The notes beneath the pieces are model-generated. The model was not told where the DNA came from, did no database searches, and was given only the letters and a program-made list of their open reading frames with translations. Shown here piece by piece: positions 1 through 5,781 of a DNA stretch of 10,415 nt. This DNA is from Gammaproteobacteria bacterium (GTDB lineage Bacteria > Pseudomonadota > Gammaproteobacteria > Enterobacterales > Alteromonadaceae): positions 1 to 10,415 of the forward strand of contig JAMCWV010000159.1 of the NCBI GenBank assembly GCA_023481025.1, written 5' to 3'. The translations under genes and the position numbers were made by a program. Numbering within the stretch: position 1 is the stretch's first letter; every line of letters begins with the position of its first letter.

Positions 1-1
1 G

Positions 2-400
2 AGCTATCCACCGACAACGATGACCATTCATGGCCTCGAGCGTGATGTGGTGCTGTCGGTGGAAATTAATGTGTGGTTATTTACCGGCTTAATTTTTGTC
101 ATTGGTATTGCTCAGGGACTCGGCCGCGCAAGCGTTTATAAAGTTATCCACAATCATTACCCACAACAGATGGGATCTGTGGGTGGAATTGTCGCCGCAC
201 TCGGTGGTTTAGGTGGCTGCACATTGCCGGTCTTGTTCGGTGTGGCACAAGATTTGCTTGGTATTAGTAGTGGTGCCTTCATGGTGCTCTACGCGGTGTT
301 AGCTGTGTGTATGACGGTGATGTTTTTTGCCATGCGCGCTGAACGTTATCGTAAAGAACTCGCAGCCGCGCAAGCGCACGACTTTTATCAAGAACAGTAA
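2..400 (+). CDS. narK: NarK-family nitrate/nitrite transporter, C-terminal part (5' end outside window)
   Basis: This is the last ~132 residues of a major facilitator superfamily permease that imports nitrate and/or exports nitrite across the inner membrane. The reading frame is open to the left edge, so the ATG at 20 is internal and not the start. The segment GLGRASVYKVI at about 105-137, followed by a glycine-rich helix (GGIVAALGGLGG), matches the second nitrate-signature region of NarK proteins, where a G-rich helix follows a charged 'FK/YK' loop. Three further hydrophobic helices are visible (starting around 70, 180 and 270), and the protein ends with a charged cytoplasmic tail (RAERYRKELAAAQ...). 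nnrS starts 25 bp downstream on the same strand with no terminator between, so the two are probably co-transcribed, and narGHJI may lie upstream. Family assignment is good; whether it is a NarK1- or NarK2-type cannot be told from this fragment. Confidence 0.82.
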   Translation, partial: SYPPTTMTIHGLERDVVLSVEINVWLFTGLIFVIGIAQGLGRASVYKVIHNHYPQQMGSVGGIVAALGGLGGCTLPVLFGVAQDLLGISSGAFMVLYAVLAVCMTVMFFAMRAERYRKELAAAQAHDFYQEQ

Positions 401-410
401 GCGACAAATC

Positions 411-416
411 AAGGGG
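411..416 (+). promoter_or_regulatory. ribosome binding site of nnrS
   Basis: AAGGGG lies 9 bp before the ATG at 426. It decides the nnrS start in favour of 426 over an in-frame ATG at 327, which would sit inside narK and has no comparable site. Confidence 0.65.
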
Positions 417-425
417 AACGTCGTT

Positions 426-1628
426 ATGCAAATTACAGATTTAGCCAAGGAGCAAGCATTAGCGCCGTTATTACGTCAAGCGTTTCGGCCAATGTTCTTA
501 TTTGGCGCTCTATTTAGCGTGATCGCCATGGTCCTATGGGGCTTGGCGCTTTCAGGTACAATCCAATTAACGCCTTATTACAATGTGATGTTCTGGCACC
601 AACATGAAATGATCTTTGGCTTCGTTGCTGCAATCATTGTTGGGTTTCTTCTCACCGCGGTGCAGAACTGGACGGGCATGCGCGCTACGCATGGCCGCGA
701 GCTATTTATTCTTACTGCGGTTTGGCTAGCTGGTCGATTACTGATGTTGTTCGGTGGCGGCTTGCCGGTTTGGTTGGTGGCTATCGTCGACTTAGCCTTC
801 TTGCCGCTTGCTGCACTGATGTTTGCTGTGATTGTGATGAAGGCTGGGCAAACTCGTAACCTGTTCTTTGTGCCGGTTTTATTGCTCCTTACCGTCTGTA
901 ATGCACTGATGCATGCTGGCGTAATTTGGGGGCAATTCCAGTTTATCCAGCACGGCAGTATGAATGCCGTGTGGTTGATTACGCTCATCATGGCGATTGT
1001 ATCTGGCCGAGTATTGCCCATGTTCACCGCCAACGGCACCGGCACTCCTCGGGTTGCACCTGCGCCGATACTGGATAAACTCGCACTCGGCTCGCTTTGG
1101 CTCATATTTGCCTTACACTTTTTCTTATTAACACCGCATATTCCGGCGTTGGCGATGTCAGCCATGTTTGCGTTTGCCGCGGCGGTGAACTTGATTCGCC
1201 TTGTCCGTGTGCGTTTTTGGGTGACGTTTAAGGTACCTTTGCTTTGGTCACTGCATATTGCAGTTGCATTTATTCCGTTTGGATTAGCGCTCTTTGCTCT
1301 GCGCTACGCAGGGTTTTCGGTGAGCGTCAGTACCGGCGTACACGCGTTAACCGCAGGTGCCATGGGAGTGATGATTTTGGCGATGATGGCACGTGTATCG
1401 CTCGGCCACACTGGGCGTTTATTGCAACCGAAAGCAATTATGACGGTCGCATTTGTGCTGGTGATTGTCGCTGCTTTGCTTCGTATCTTTGCCGGTTGGT
1501 TGCTTCCTGGTTTCCCACTCACTTGGTATAACGTGGCGATTGGTGCATGGGTGGTGGCTTATTTATTTTATATTGTGGTGTATTTCCCAGTCTTGACCAC
1601 ACCACGAGAAGACGGTCGACCTGGTTAA
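426..1628 (+). CDS. nnrS: NnrS family heme/copper membrane protein (nitric oxide stress)
   Basis: A 400-residue polytopic inner-membrane protein of the NnrS family. Family members bind heme and copper and protect cells from nitrosative stress; the biochemical activity is not settled. Hallmarks seen here are FRP near residues 20-22, FWHQHEMIFGF at ~56-66, GFLLTAVQNWTG at ~73-84 (the most diagnostic block) and MARVSLGHTGR at ~321-331. About 12 hydrophobic segments span the length, as expected for the family. The ATG at 426 is chosen because it follows an AAGGGG site and lies just after the narK stop at 400. It follows a nitrate/nitrite transporter and is followed by a terminator, so a narK-nnrS unit is likely. 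In other denitrifiers nnrS is under FNR/Nnr-type control; any promoter here lies left of the window. Confidence 0.95.
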   Translation: MQITDLAKEQALAPLLRQAFRPMFLFGALFSVIAMVLWGLALSGTIQLTPYYNVMFWHQHEMIFGFVAAIIVGFLLTAVQNWTGMRATHGRELFILTAVWLAGRLLMLFGGGLPVWLVAIVDLAFLPLAALMFAVIVMKAGQTRNLFFVPVLLLLTVCNALMHAGVIWGQFQFIQHGSMNAVWLITLIMAIVSGRVLPMFTANGTGTPRVAPAPILDKLALGSLWLIFALHFFLLTPHIPALAMSAMFAFAAAVNLIRLVRVRFWVTFKVPLLWSLHIAVAFIPFGLALFALRYAGFSVSVSTGVHALTAGAMGVMILAMMARVSLGHTGRLLQPKAIMTVAFVLVIVAALLRIFAGWLLPGFPLTWYNVAIGAWVVAYLFYIVVYFPVLTTPREDGRPG

Positions 1629-1643
1629 AAAACAGTCAATAGT

Positions 1644-1657
1644 ATGATGTAAATCAA
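1644..1657. promoter_or_regulatory. possible second FNR/Dnr-type box
   Basis: ATGATGTAAATCAA matches the FNR consensus TTGAT-N4-ATCAA at 9 of 10 positions. Its centre is 60 bp upstream of the centre of the perfect box at 1704. It lies just after the nnrS stop and partly inside the ascending side of the terminator, so it could be chance or an upstream CRP/FNR-family site. Confidence 0.35.
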
Positions 1658-1691
1658 AAGCGCCTGACTCTTTCGAGGTAAGGCGTTTTTT
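1658..1691 (+). terminator. probable rho-independent terminator of narK-nnrS
   Basis: A GCGCCT...AGGCG stem with an inner CTC/GAG pairing around a TTTC loop is followed directly by a run of six Ts. The stem has a mismatch/bulge in the middle, so it is weaker than the other two terminators in the window, but position (30 bp after the nnrS stop) and the T run support it. Confidence 0.65.
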
Positions 1692-1703
1692 CTTTTCTGT
1701 GAT

Positions 1704-1717
1704 TTGATTCATATCAA
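1704..1717. promoter_or_regulatory. FNR/Dnr-type box upstream of the DGC gene
   Basis: TTGATTCATATCAA is a perfect TTGAT-N4-ATCAA palindrome, the site bound by FNR, Anr and Dnr regulators that sense low oxygen or NO. It is ~93 bp before the ATG at 1804. A weak -10 candidate, TCTAAA (1737-1742), would put the box near -39, close to the usual class II activator position of -41.5. This suggests that the downstream gene is induced anaerobically or by NO. Confidence 0.8.
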
Positions 1718-1790
1718 TCCGGATTTTCTTGGACGCTCTAAACTTCTCCCCATAGTCCGCAAAGCGCTGAACGTGCAGCGGATGATCTAC

Positions 1791-1797
1791 GGAGGAG
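1791..1797 (+). promoter_or_regulatory. ribosome binding site of DGC gene
   Basis: GGAGGAG lies 6 bp before the ATG at 1804, a near-perfect Shine-Dalgarno sequence. It fixes the start over the later in-frame ATGs at codons 11 and 13. Confidence 0.8.
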
Positions 1798-1803
1798 TGC
1801 ACG

Positions 1804-2256
1804 ATGGCACAGGTTGAAAATGTGGAGCCGAAGATGACCATGGTCGAGAAGCCTTTGGTCTATTCGTGTTCAGGTTGCTCGAACGTTGCCCAACTGGCTA
1901 ACGATATCGCGGTCTGGATGAGTCGTGAAGGGGTCGCAGAAATGTCCTGTATCGCCGGTGTTGGCGGTGGCGTCCGTCCCCTACTAAAAACCGCACGCTC
2001 AGGCCGACAAATTATTGCTTTAGACGGCTGTCCGCTTGCTTGTGTAAAAAACACACTGAAGAAAGCCGACGTCGAGCCAACGTGGCACATTGAGCTGACC
2101 CGTTTGGGCTTGAAGAAGCAGGATCAAGAAAATTGCACCTTAGCGGATACATTCCATGCGTTGGAATATGTTTACGAGCAGATTGGCTTGAAAAAGCAAC
2201 CGGCTAAGCACGCGGACTTGCGCATACCGAACAATCCGGTGACTTCGTCAGAGTAA
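1804..2256 (+). CDS. DGC-domain putative zinc-binding protein (function unknown)
   Basis: A 150-residue soluble protein with no signal peptide or membrane segment. It fits the 'putative zinc-binding, DGC domain' family (named after a conserved Asp-Gly-Cys). Visible are a CSGC pair (C22, C25), C49 before a glycine-rich GVGGGV stretch, and the signature LDGCPLAC with D74-G75-C76 and C80; C111 is an extra cysteine. The cysteine pattern suggests a metal or Fe-S site, but no reaction is established for the family. The first ~18 residues and the basic C-terminal tail look disordered. The gene has a strong ribosome binding site and a perfect FNR box upstream, and sits between nnrS and the norR operon. 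A job in anaerobic nitrate/NO metabolism is therefore inferred from context only. Its last 53 bp overlap the 3' end of moeB on the other strand. Confidence 0.88.
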   Translation: MAQVENVEPKMTMVEKPLVYSCSGCSNVAQLANDIAVWMSREGVAEMSCIAGVGGGVRPLLKTARSGRQIIALDGCPLACVKNTLKKADVEPTWHIELTRLGLKKQDQENCTLADTFHALEYVYEQIGLKKQPAKHADLRIPNNPVTSSE

Positions 2257-2974
2257 CGCGTTGCCACGTTGCGTGAGCGCCATCGTAAAGTAGGACTGCG
2301 CCACTCAATGACTCACCGACGTGCGCAATTAACTTTAGAGTTTCAACGGCTTGCAGTGTGCCAACAACGCCAACGATAGGTGAGAAAACGCCAGCCTCCA
2401 TGCAAGTCAATTGTTGTTCACCAAATAACCGACTAAAGCAGCGATAGCACGGCGTATCCTCTGTCATCGGATAGACGGCGACTTGACCTTCAAAGCGGAT
2501 CGCAGCGCCAGACACTAAGGGAATGTGGTGTTGCCAGCAAAATGCATTGAGCAAATTGCGAGTTTCTAGATTGTCGCTGCAATCAACAACGACGTCGCTA
2601 TTGGCAAGCACAGACTGAATATTTTCCGGCGTAAGACGCTCACTGACGGATTTGATTTTCACTTCGCTATTTAAGGCACACAAGCTTTCTGCGGCGGTTT
2701 CCGCCTTATAATCACCAATATTGCCTTCACGAAAAAGAATTTGACGCTGCAAGTTACTGCGTTCGATACGATCGTTATCGATGAGAATCAATTCGCCGAC
2801 ACCGCTTCCCGCTAAATACGGTGCAACGGCACAGCCGAGACCACCCATGCCGACGATTGCGACGCGAGCGGCGAGAATGCGTTCTTGTCCAGCGAAGTCA
2901 AGGGTCGGCAACATGACATGGCGCGAATAACGCAACGCCTGTTGGTCAGACATGGGCTGAATGGGTTTCGACAT
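2204..2974 (-). CDS. moeB: Molybdopterin-synthase adenylyltransferase (MoeB/ThiF/HesA family)
   Basis: A 256-residue E1-like enzyme, close to the ~249 of E. coli MoeB. MoeB adenylates the C-terminal glycine of MoaD so that it can receive sulfur, a step in molybdopterin synthesis. Seen here are the nucleotide-binding VGMGGLG (41-47) with LIDND after it, the RSNLQRQ block (72-78), VVVDCSDN (128-135), two zinc-binding CxxC pairs (C176/C179 and C248/C251), and C191 in the position of the E1 cysteine. The start at 2974 is chosen because a TGGAG site lies ~6 bp upstream; a longer in-frame start would run through ybaN. It is the last gene of norR-ybaN-moeB, 14 bp after ybaN. No moaD or thiS is in the window, so ThiF-like use in thiamine synthesis is not excluded, but the nitrate respiration context favours MoeB. 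Confidence 0.88.
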   Translation of the reverse strand: MSKPIQPMSDQQALRYSRHVMLPTLDFAGQERILAARVAIVGMGGLGCAVAPYLAGSGVGELILIDNDRIERSNLQRQILFREGNIGDYKAETAAESLCALNSEVKIKSVSERLTPENIQSVLANSDVVVDCSDNLETRNLLNAFCWQHHIPLVSGAAIRFEGQVAVYPMTEDTPCYRCFSRLFGEQQLTCMEAGVFSPIVGVVGTLQAVETLKLIAHVGESLSGAVLLYDGAHATWQRVTLTKSPDCSVCASPRA

Positions 2975-2988
2975 AAAGACTCCAAGAC

Positions 2989-3384
2989 TTATTCGAGATT
3001 CATCGAACTTGATTGTGCCACAGGCTCGGGACGACGCCAAAGCCAGAAGGCAACTGCAGCGAGAAAAGGTGGCAATAGGTATTTCAACAGTGCGGGTGCC
3101 GGTGACCCAAACAACAGGATAAGACTTAGAGTCATCATCCCAGTCGCGATCCATTTCGCTTTCCGCGAGATTGCTCCTTCGCGACGCCAAGCGAGAATAC
3201 TCGGCCCATAGCGTGGATGCCTGAGTAACCAGTCTTCGAGCTCAGGCCAGCCCTTACCGGCGGCCCAAGCAGCTAACAGCACAAAGGGTACGGTTGGTAA
3301 TCCCGGTAAGGGGATCCCGAGCACGGCCAACTTTAAGGAGACAATGGCCAATAAGCGCCAGAGAAATCGTCGCAGTAGGATCAT
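2989..3384 (-). CDS. ybaN: DUF454 (YbaN-like) small inner-membrane protein
   Basis: A 131-residue membrane protein of the DUF454 family, function unknown. It carries the family signature near the N-terminus: a first hydrophobic segment (residues ~8-24), then GIPLPGLPTVPFVLLAAW with conserved prolines in the second segment. A basic cytoplasmic stretch with the pattern P-E-L-x-x-W-L-L-R follows, then two more hydrophobic segments (~80-97 and ~99-115) ending in WLWRRP. E. coli YbaN has the same length and order. Its ATG overlaps the norR stop as ATGA (3381-3384), which implies translational coupling, and moeB follows after 14 bp. The coupling to an NO regulator is unexpected for this family, but gives no firm functional clue. 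Confidence 0.88.
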   Translation of the reverse strand: MILLRRFLWRLLAIVSLKLAVLGIPLPGLPTVPFVLLAAWAAGKGWPELEDWLLRHPRYGPSILAWRREGAISRKAKWIATGMMTLSLILLFGSPAPALLKYLLPPFLAAVAFWLWRRPEPVAQSSSMNLE

Positions 3385-4952
3385 GCGCTTCCTTCTTTGC
3401 TAGCTGCGGAAGTGCGAGTGTTCTCCTTGAGACCAAGGCGTGTCGCCAGCTTATGCAGGTTACTCGCGTCAATTCCGAGTAGTCGCGCCGCCTGTGCCCA
3501 CGACTGGTCGGTGCGATGCAGGGCCTGACGAATGAGTGAACGCTGAGTTTGCTCGACGGCTAACTTAAGATTTGGTAACTCTTTACCTGATTCAGCTTGC
3601 GGCAGCTCTTCAGGGATGAGTGCGGACGGCGCTGTGCCGAGTCCATCAAAACAGTCTGGGGTGAGGGTGACAATATCGGAGCGGACGACGCCGCGGCTCA
3701 GTGCTTTGATTGCCGCCCGACTAATGACATGTTCAAGTTCACGAACATTGCCGGGCCATGGGTAATTTAATAACAGAGCCTCGGAGGATTCAGCGATCCG
3801 TAAGCTACGAAAACCGAGCCGCGTGCGATTTTGTTCGAGGAAAAATCCAGCGAGTAATAGTATATCGTTGCCACGATCACGCAATGGCGGAATATGCAGT
3901 GGGTAAACCGAAAGTCGATGATAAAGATCGGCCCGAAACTCACCGCTTTTGACTTGTTCGCGTAGCTTGCGATTGGTGGCGGCAACAATCCGCACGTCGA
4001 CATGCCGTGTTTTATCCGTGCCGAGGCGCTGCACCTCGCCATTTTGCAAGACACGTAACAATTTCGCTTGGATATTTAGTGGCAATTCGCCAACTTCATC
4101 GAGAAATATAGTGCCGCCGTCGGCGCTTTCAAAACGGCCTTGTCGCTCACTGGCAGCGCCCGAAAACGCGCCTTTGGCATGACCAAATAGCTCACTCTCG
4201 GCCAAGGTTTCTGGCAACGCCGCGCAATTGACGTAAACCATAGGCTTCTTTGCTCGCGGAGACAACGCGTGCAGTCGGCGAGCAAAAAGCTCTTTACCTG
4301 TTCCGGTTTCGCCCAGTAACAAGACCGGCAGCTCTGAGTCAGCGACGACATTGAGCTCGTCCAATACCGAGGTCATTTCCTGGCTATGGCCGATGATTCC
4401 CGCTTCTGCTTGGAGCTTTCGTTCCATTTGCGCTTCATCTTGACGACCTTGGCGTAGTGCTTTGTTGTCCTGCTCGAGGCGAGTCATACGCAGCATGGCT
4501 TCCATGACGATGGCGCAACTTTGCAGCTCCACCCGATGACTTTCATTAAAGGTACCTGGTGTTAGGGCGTCGAGTGTGACAACTCCCCAAGTTTCACCTT
4601 CGATAAATAATGGCATGCCCATGCAGTCGTGAACGGCCAATTGCTCACCGGGTAGTGCTTCGATTAAGCCGTCGTACGGGTCTGGAAGTGGACTATCCGG
4701 TTCAAAGCGAATTGCTTGGCGTGCGGAACAAAGCATGGCTAAACGCGGATGTTTGGCAAGTTCGAAGTGGCGGCCAAAAGCTTCTTTCACCAAGCCATGA
4801 TTCGCCACCGGCGTGAGCGTATCGTCTTCCTTGCGAAGTAATACCACGGCACCACAGGCAAAATAGCTTTTCAGGGTACTGACTAATTTTTGTAAGCGCA
4901 CCGGACCTGGCTGATTGGTGACGAGGTCGGCAAGAAGACTTGATTGGATCAT
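3381..4952 (-). CDS. norR: NorR, nitric oxide-sensing sigma-54-dependent activator
   Basis: A 523-residue enhancer-binding protein with three domains. The N-terminal GAF domain (~20-160) should hold a mononuclear non-heme iron that binds NO. Residues matching the iron-site region of E. coli NorR are all present: R70, D91, Y93, D94 (in PDPYDGL), H108, C110 and D128. A linker leads to the AAA+ domain with Walker A GETGTGK (214-220), the sigma-54 contact loop GAFSGA (261-266; usual form GAFTGA), and Walker B FLDE (283-286). The C-terminal Fis-type helix-turn-helix (~480-508, ending NLHKLATRLGLK) closely resembles that of E. coli NorR. The start at 4952 (MIQSSLL) gives the usual NorR length; a longer frame from 5090 would run through the NorR operators. 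The only ribosome binding candidate is a weak AAGG 11 bp upstream. It is divergent from the hemerythrin gene it probably controls. Confidence 0.95.
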   Translation of the reverse strand: MIQSSLLADLVTNQPGPVRLQKLVSTLKSYFACGAVVLLRKEDDTLTPVANHGLVKEAFGRHFELAKHPRLAMLCSARQAIRFEPDSPLPDPYDGLIEALPGEQLAVHDCMGMPLFIEGETWGVVTLDALTPGTFNESHRVELQSCAIVMEAMLRMTRLEQDNKALRQGRQDEAQMERKLQAEAGIIGHSQEMTSVLDELNVVADSELPVLLLGETGTGKELFARRLHALSPRAKKPMVYVNCAALPETLAESELFGHAKGAFSGAASERQGRFESADGGTIFLDEVGELPLNIQAKLLRVLQNGEVQRLGTDKTRHVDVRIVAATNRKLREQVKSGEFRADLYHRLSVYPLHIPPLRDRGNDILLLAGFFLEQNRTRLGFRSLRIAESSEALLLNYPWPGNVRELEHVISRAAIKALSRGVVRSDIVTLTPDCFDGLGTAPSALIPEELPQAESGKELPNLKLAVEQTQRSLIRQALHRTDQSWAQAARLLGIDASNLHKLATRLGLKENTRTSAASKEGSA

Positions 4953-4965
4953 GGTGTTTTCAACC
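4953..4965. promoter_or_regulatory. NorR operator 1
   Basis: GGTGTTTTCAACC fits the GGT-N7-ACC inverted repeat described for NorR binding upstream of Ralstonia norAB. It directly abuts the norR start codon at 4952, so NorR bound here may also limit its own expression. It is centred ~179 bp upstream of the predicted hemerythrin transcription start. Confidence 0.8.
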
Positions 4966-4972
4966 TTGGCGA

Positions 4973-4985
4973 GGTAAATAGTACC
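4973..4985. promoter_or_regulatory. NorR operator 2
   Basis: GGTAAATAGTACC is a second GGT-N7-ACC site, 20 bp (about two helical turns) from operator 1, so both lie on nearly the same face of the DNA. It is centred ~159 bp before the predicted start of transcription. Confidence 0.85.
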
Positions 4986-4997
4986 CAGAACAACATG

Positions 4998-5010
4998 GGT
5001 GAAAGGTACC
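4998..5010. promoter_or_regulatory. NorR operator 3
   Basis: GGTGAAAGGTACC is the third GGT-N7-ACC site, 25 bp from operator 2 and centred ~134 bp before the predicted start of transcription. Three such sites together are the known NorR enhancer arrangement, needed to assemble the AAA+ hexamer. Confidence 0.85.
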
Positions 5011-5111
5011 ATGGGCCGGTGTTTTCCTGTATTCCTCGCAAGGAGTACCTCTTCCGAGTTGACCTGATTAAATGATACGTCGGCGCTCATTGCTGTGGAT
5101 AACTTTCAAAC

Positions 5112-5127
5112 TGGCACGTGCCTTGCA
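5112..5127 (+). promoter_or_regulatory. sigma-54 promoter (-24/-12) of the hemerythrin gene
   Basis: TGGCACGTGCCTTGCA is an exact match to the sigma-54 consensus TGGCACG-N4-TTGCW. Transcription would start at about 5138, leaving a ~45-nt leader before the ATG at 5183. The three NorR operators lie 102-159 bp upstream of this element, as expected for enhancer-driven activation. I see no convincing IHF site between operators and promoter. Confidence 0.93.
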
Positions 5128-5170
5128 AAGCATCTGAATAAGCTTTCTTTAAATTTATTTAGGTTGAACC

Positions 5171-5176
5171 GAGGAG
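5171..5176 (+). promoter_or_regulatory. ribosome binding site of the hemerythrin gene
   Basis: GAGGAG lies 6 bp before the ATG at 5183. An in-frame TGA at 5165-5167 just upstream rules out a longer N-terminus, which matters because the protein lacks the N-terminal domain usual in YtfE. Confidence 0.8.
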
Positions 5177-5182
5177 TTTTCT

Positions 5183-5716
5183 ATGCAGTTTTCCGCCGCT
5201 ACCCAGTCACTCATGAGTCGCTCATTACACCAATGGCAAAAAGCCGATAACAACGAACTGATTGAATTCATTCTCGAGCGCTACCATGCGTTGCACCGCG
5301 AGCAGCTTCCGCAAGCAATTCAACTTGCACGGCGGGTGGAGCAGGCTCATGCGGGTGATCCGAATTGTCCAGAGGGGCTTGCTGAGCATTTAAGCGACAT
5401 GTTTCAGGAACTGGAAAGCCATATGATGAAGGAAGAGCAAATCCTGTTCCCAATGCTGTCAACGGCCAGCTATCCACAAGGGCCGATTATGGTCATGGAA
5501 AGCGAGCATGATGAACATGAGTTAGCGTTACAGCACATCGAAAAAATAACCAATAATTTAACCTTGCCAGTGGGTGCGTGTGGCACATGGACGGCCTTGT
5601 ATGACTTACTTGCTGAGTTAGTGCAGGATTTGCGTGAGCATATTGAATTAGAAAGCCGTGTACTATTTGTACCGGAAGAGCAACTTGCCGGTCGTTGCTG
5701 TGGCGGATGTCAGTAG
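5183..5716 (+). CDS. YtfE/NorA-like di-iron hemerythrin-domain protein, short form
   Basis: A 177-residue cytoplasmic protein built of one hemerythrin-like four-helix bundle. The spacing of H35, H56, H80, E84, H109, H153 and E157 matches the di-iron ligands of E. coli YtfE. The surrounding blocks (ESHMMKEEQILFP, SEHDEHE, LREHIELESRVLF) are typical of the YtfE/DnrN/NorA group, which works in NO stress (Fe-S repair in YtfE, NO binding in NorA). Compared with YtfE (~220 residues) the N-terminal ~50 residues, the ScdA_N domain with its cysteine pair, are missing, and a stop codon upstream shows this is real. Instead the protein ends in RCCGGCQ. It is driven by a sigma-54 promoter with three NorR operators, so NO should induce it strongly. 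It is a single-gene unit closed by a terminator. NorA is the best analogue by regulation; no norB is in the window. Confidence 0.9.
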   Translation: MQFSAATQSLMSRSLHQWQKADNNELIEFILERYHALHREQLPQAIQLARRVEQAHAGDPNCPEGLAEHLSDMFQELESHMMKEEQILFPMLSTASYPQGPIMVMESEHDEHELALQHIEKITNNLTLPVGACGTWTALYDLLAELVQDLREHIELESRVLFVPEEQLAGRCCGGCQ

Positions 5717-5744
5717 GGGGCTTCGTCGCAATAACACCGACAGG

Positions 5745-5770
5745 AAGGGCTGCATTGCAGCCCTTTTTTT
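5745..5770 (+). terminator. rho-independent terminator after the hemerythrin gene
   Basis: AAGGGCTGC-ATT-GCAGCCCTT forms a 9-bp perfect stem with a 3-base loop, followed by Ts (seven counting from the stem end). It lies 28 bp after the stop at 5716 and 11 bp before the end of the converging hemN. Confidence 0.93.
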
Positions 5771-5781
5771 CGTCTCGCGAC

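Noticed and set aside
578..1165. Long open frame on the - strand opposite nnrS (195 codons)
   Set aside because: It lies wholly within the nnrS gene, shows no recognisable domain, and its composition is that of an antisense shadow of a membrane protein gene.
4941..4954. FNR-like sequence TTGATTGGATCA near the norR start
   Set aside because: The half-sites are 3 bp apart instead of 4 and lie inside the norR coding sequence.
5018..5030. Possible fourth NorR site (GGT-N7-TGT)
   Set aside because: Only one half-site matches; the three perfect sites already form the expected set.
4953..5090. In-frame N-terminal extension of NorR starting at an ATG at 5090
   Set aside because: It would read through all three NorR operators and adds 46 residues unlike any NorR; the ATG at 4952 gives the family's usual N-terminus and length.
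5011..5111. IHF site between NorR operators and sigma-54 promoter
   Set aside because: Such a site is common in sigma-54 promoters, but no stretch matches WATCAA-N4-TTR on either strand well enough.
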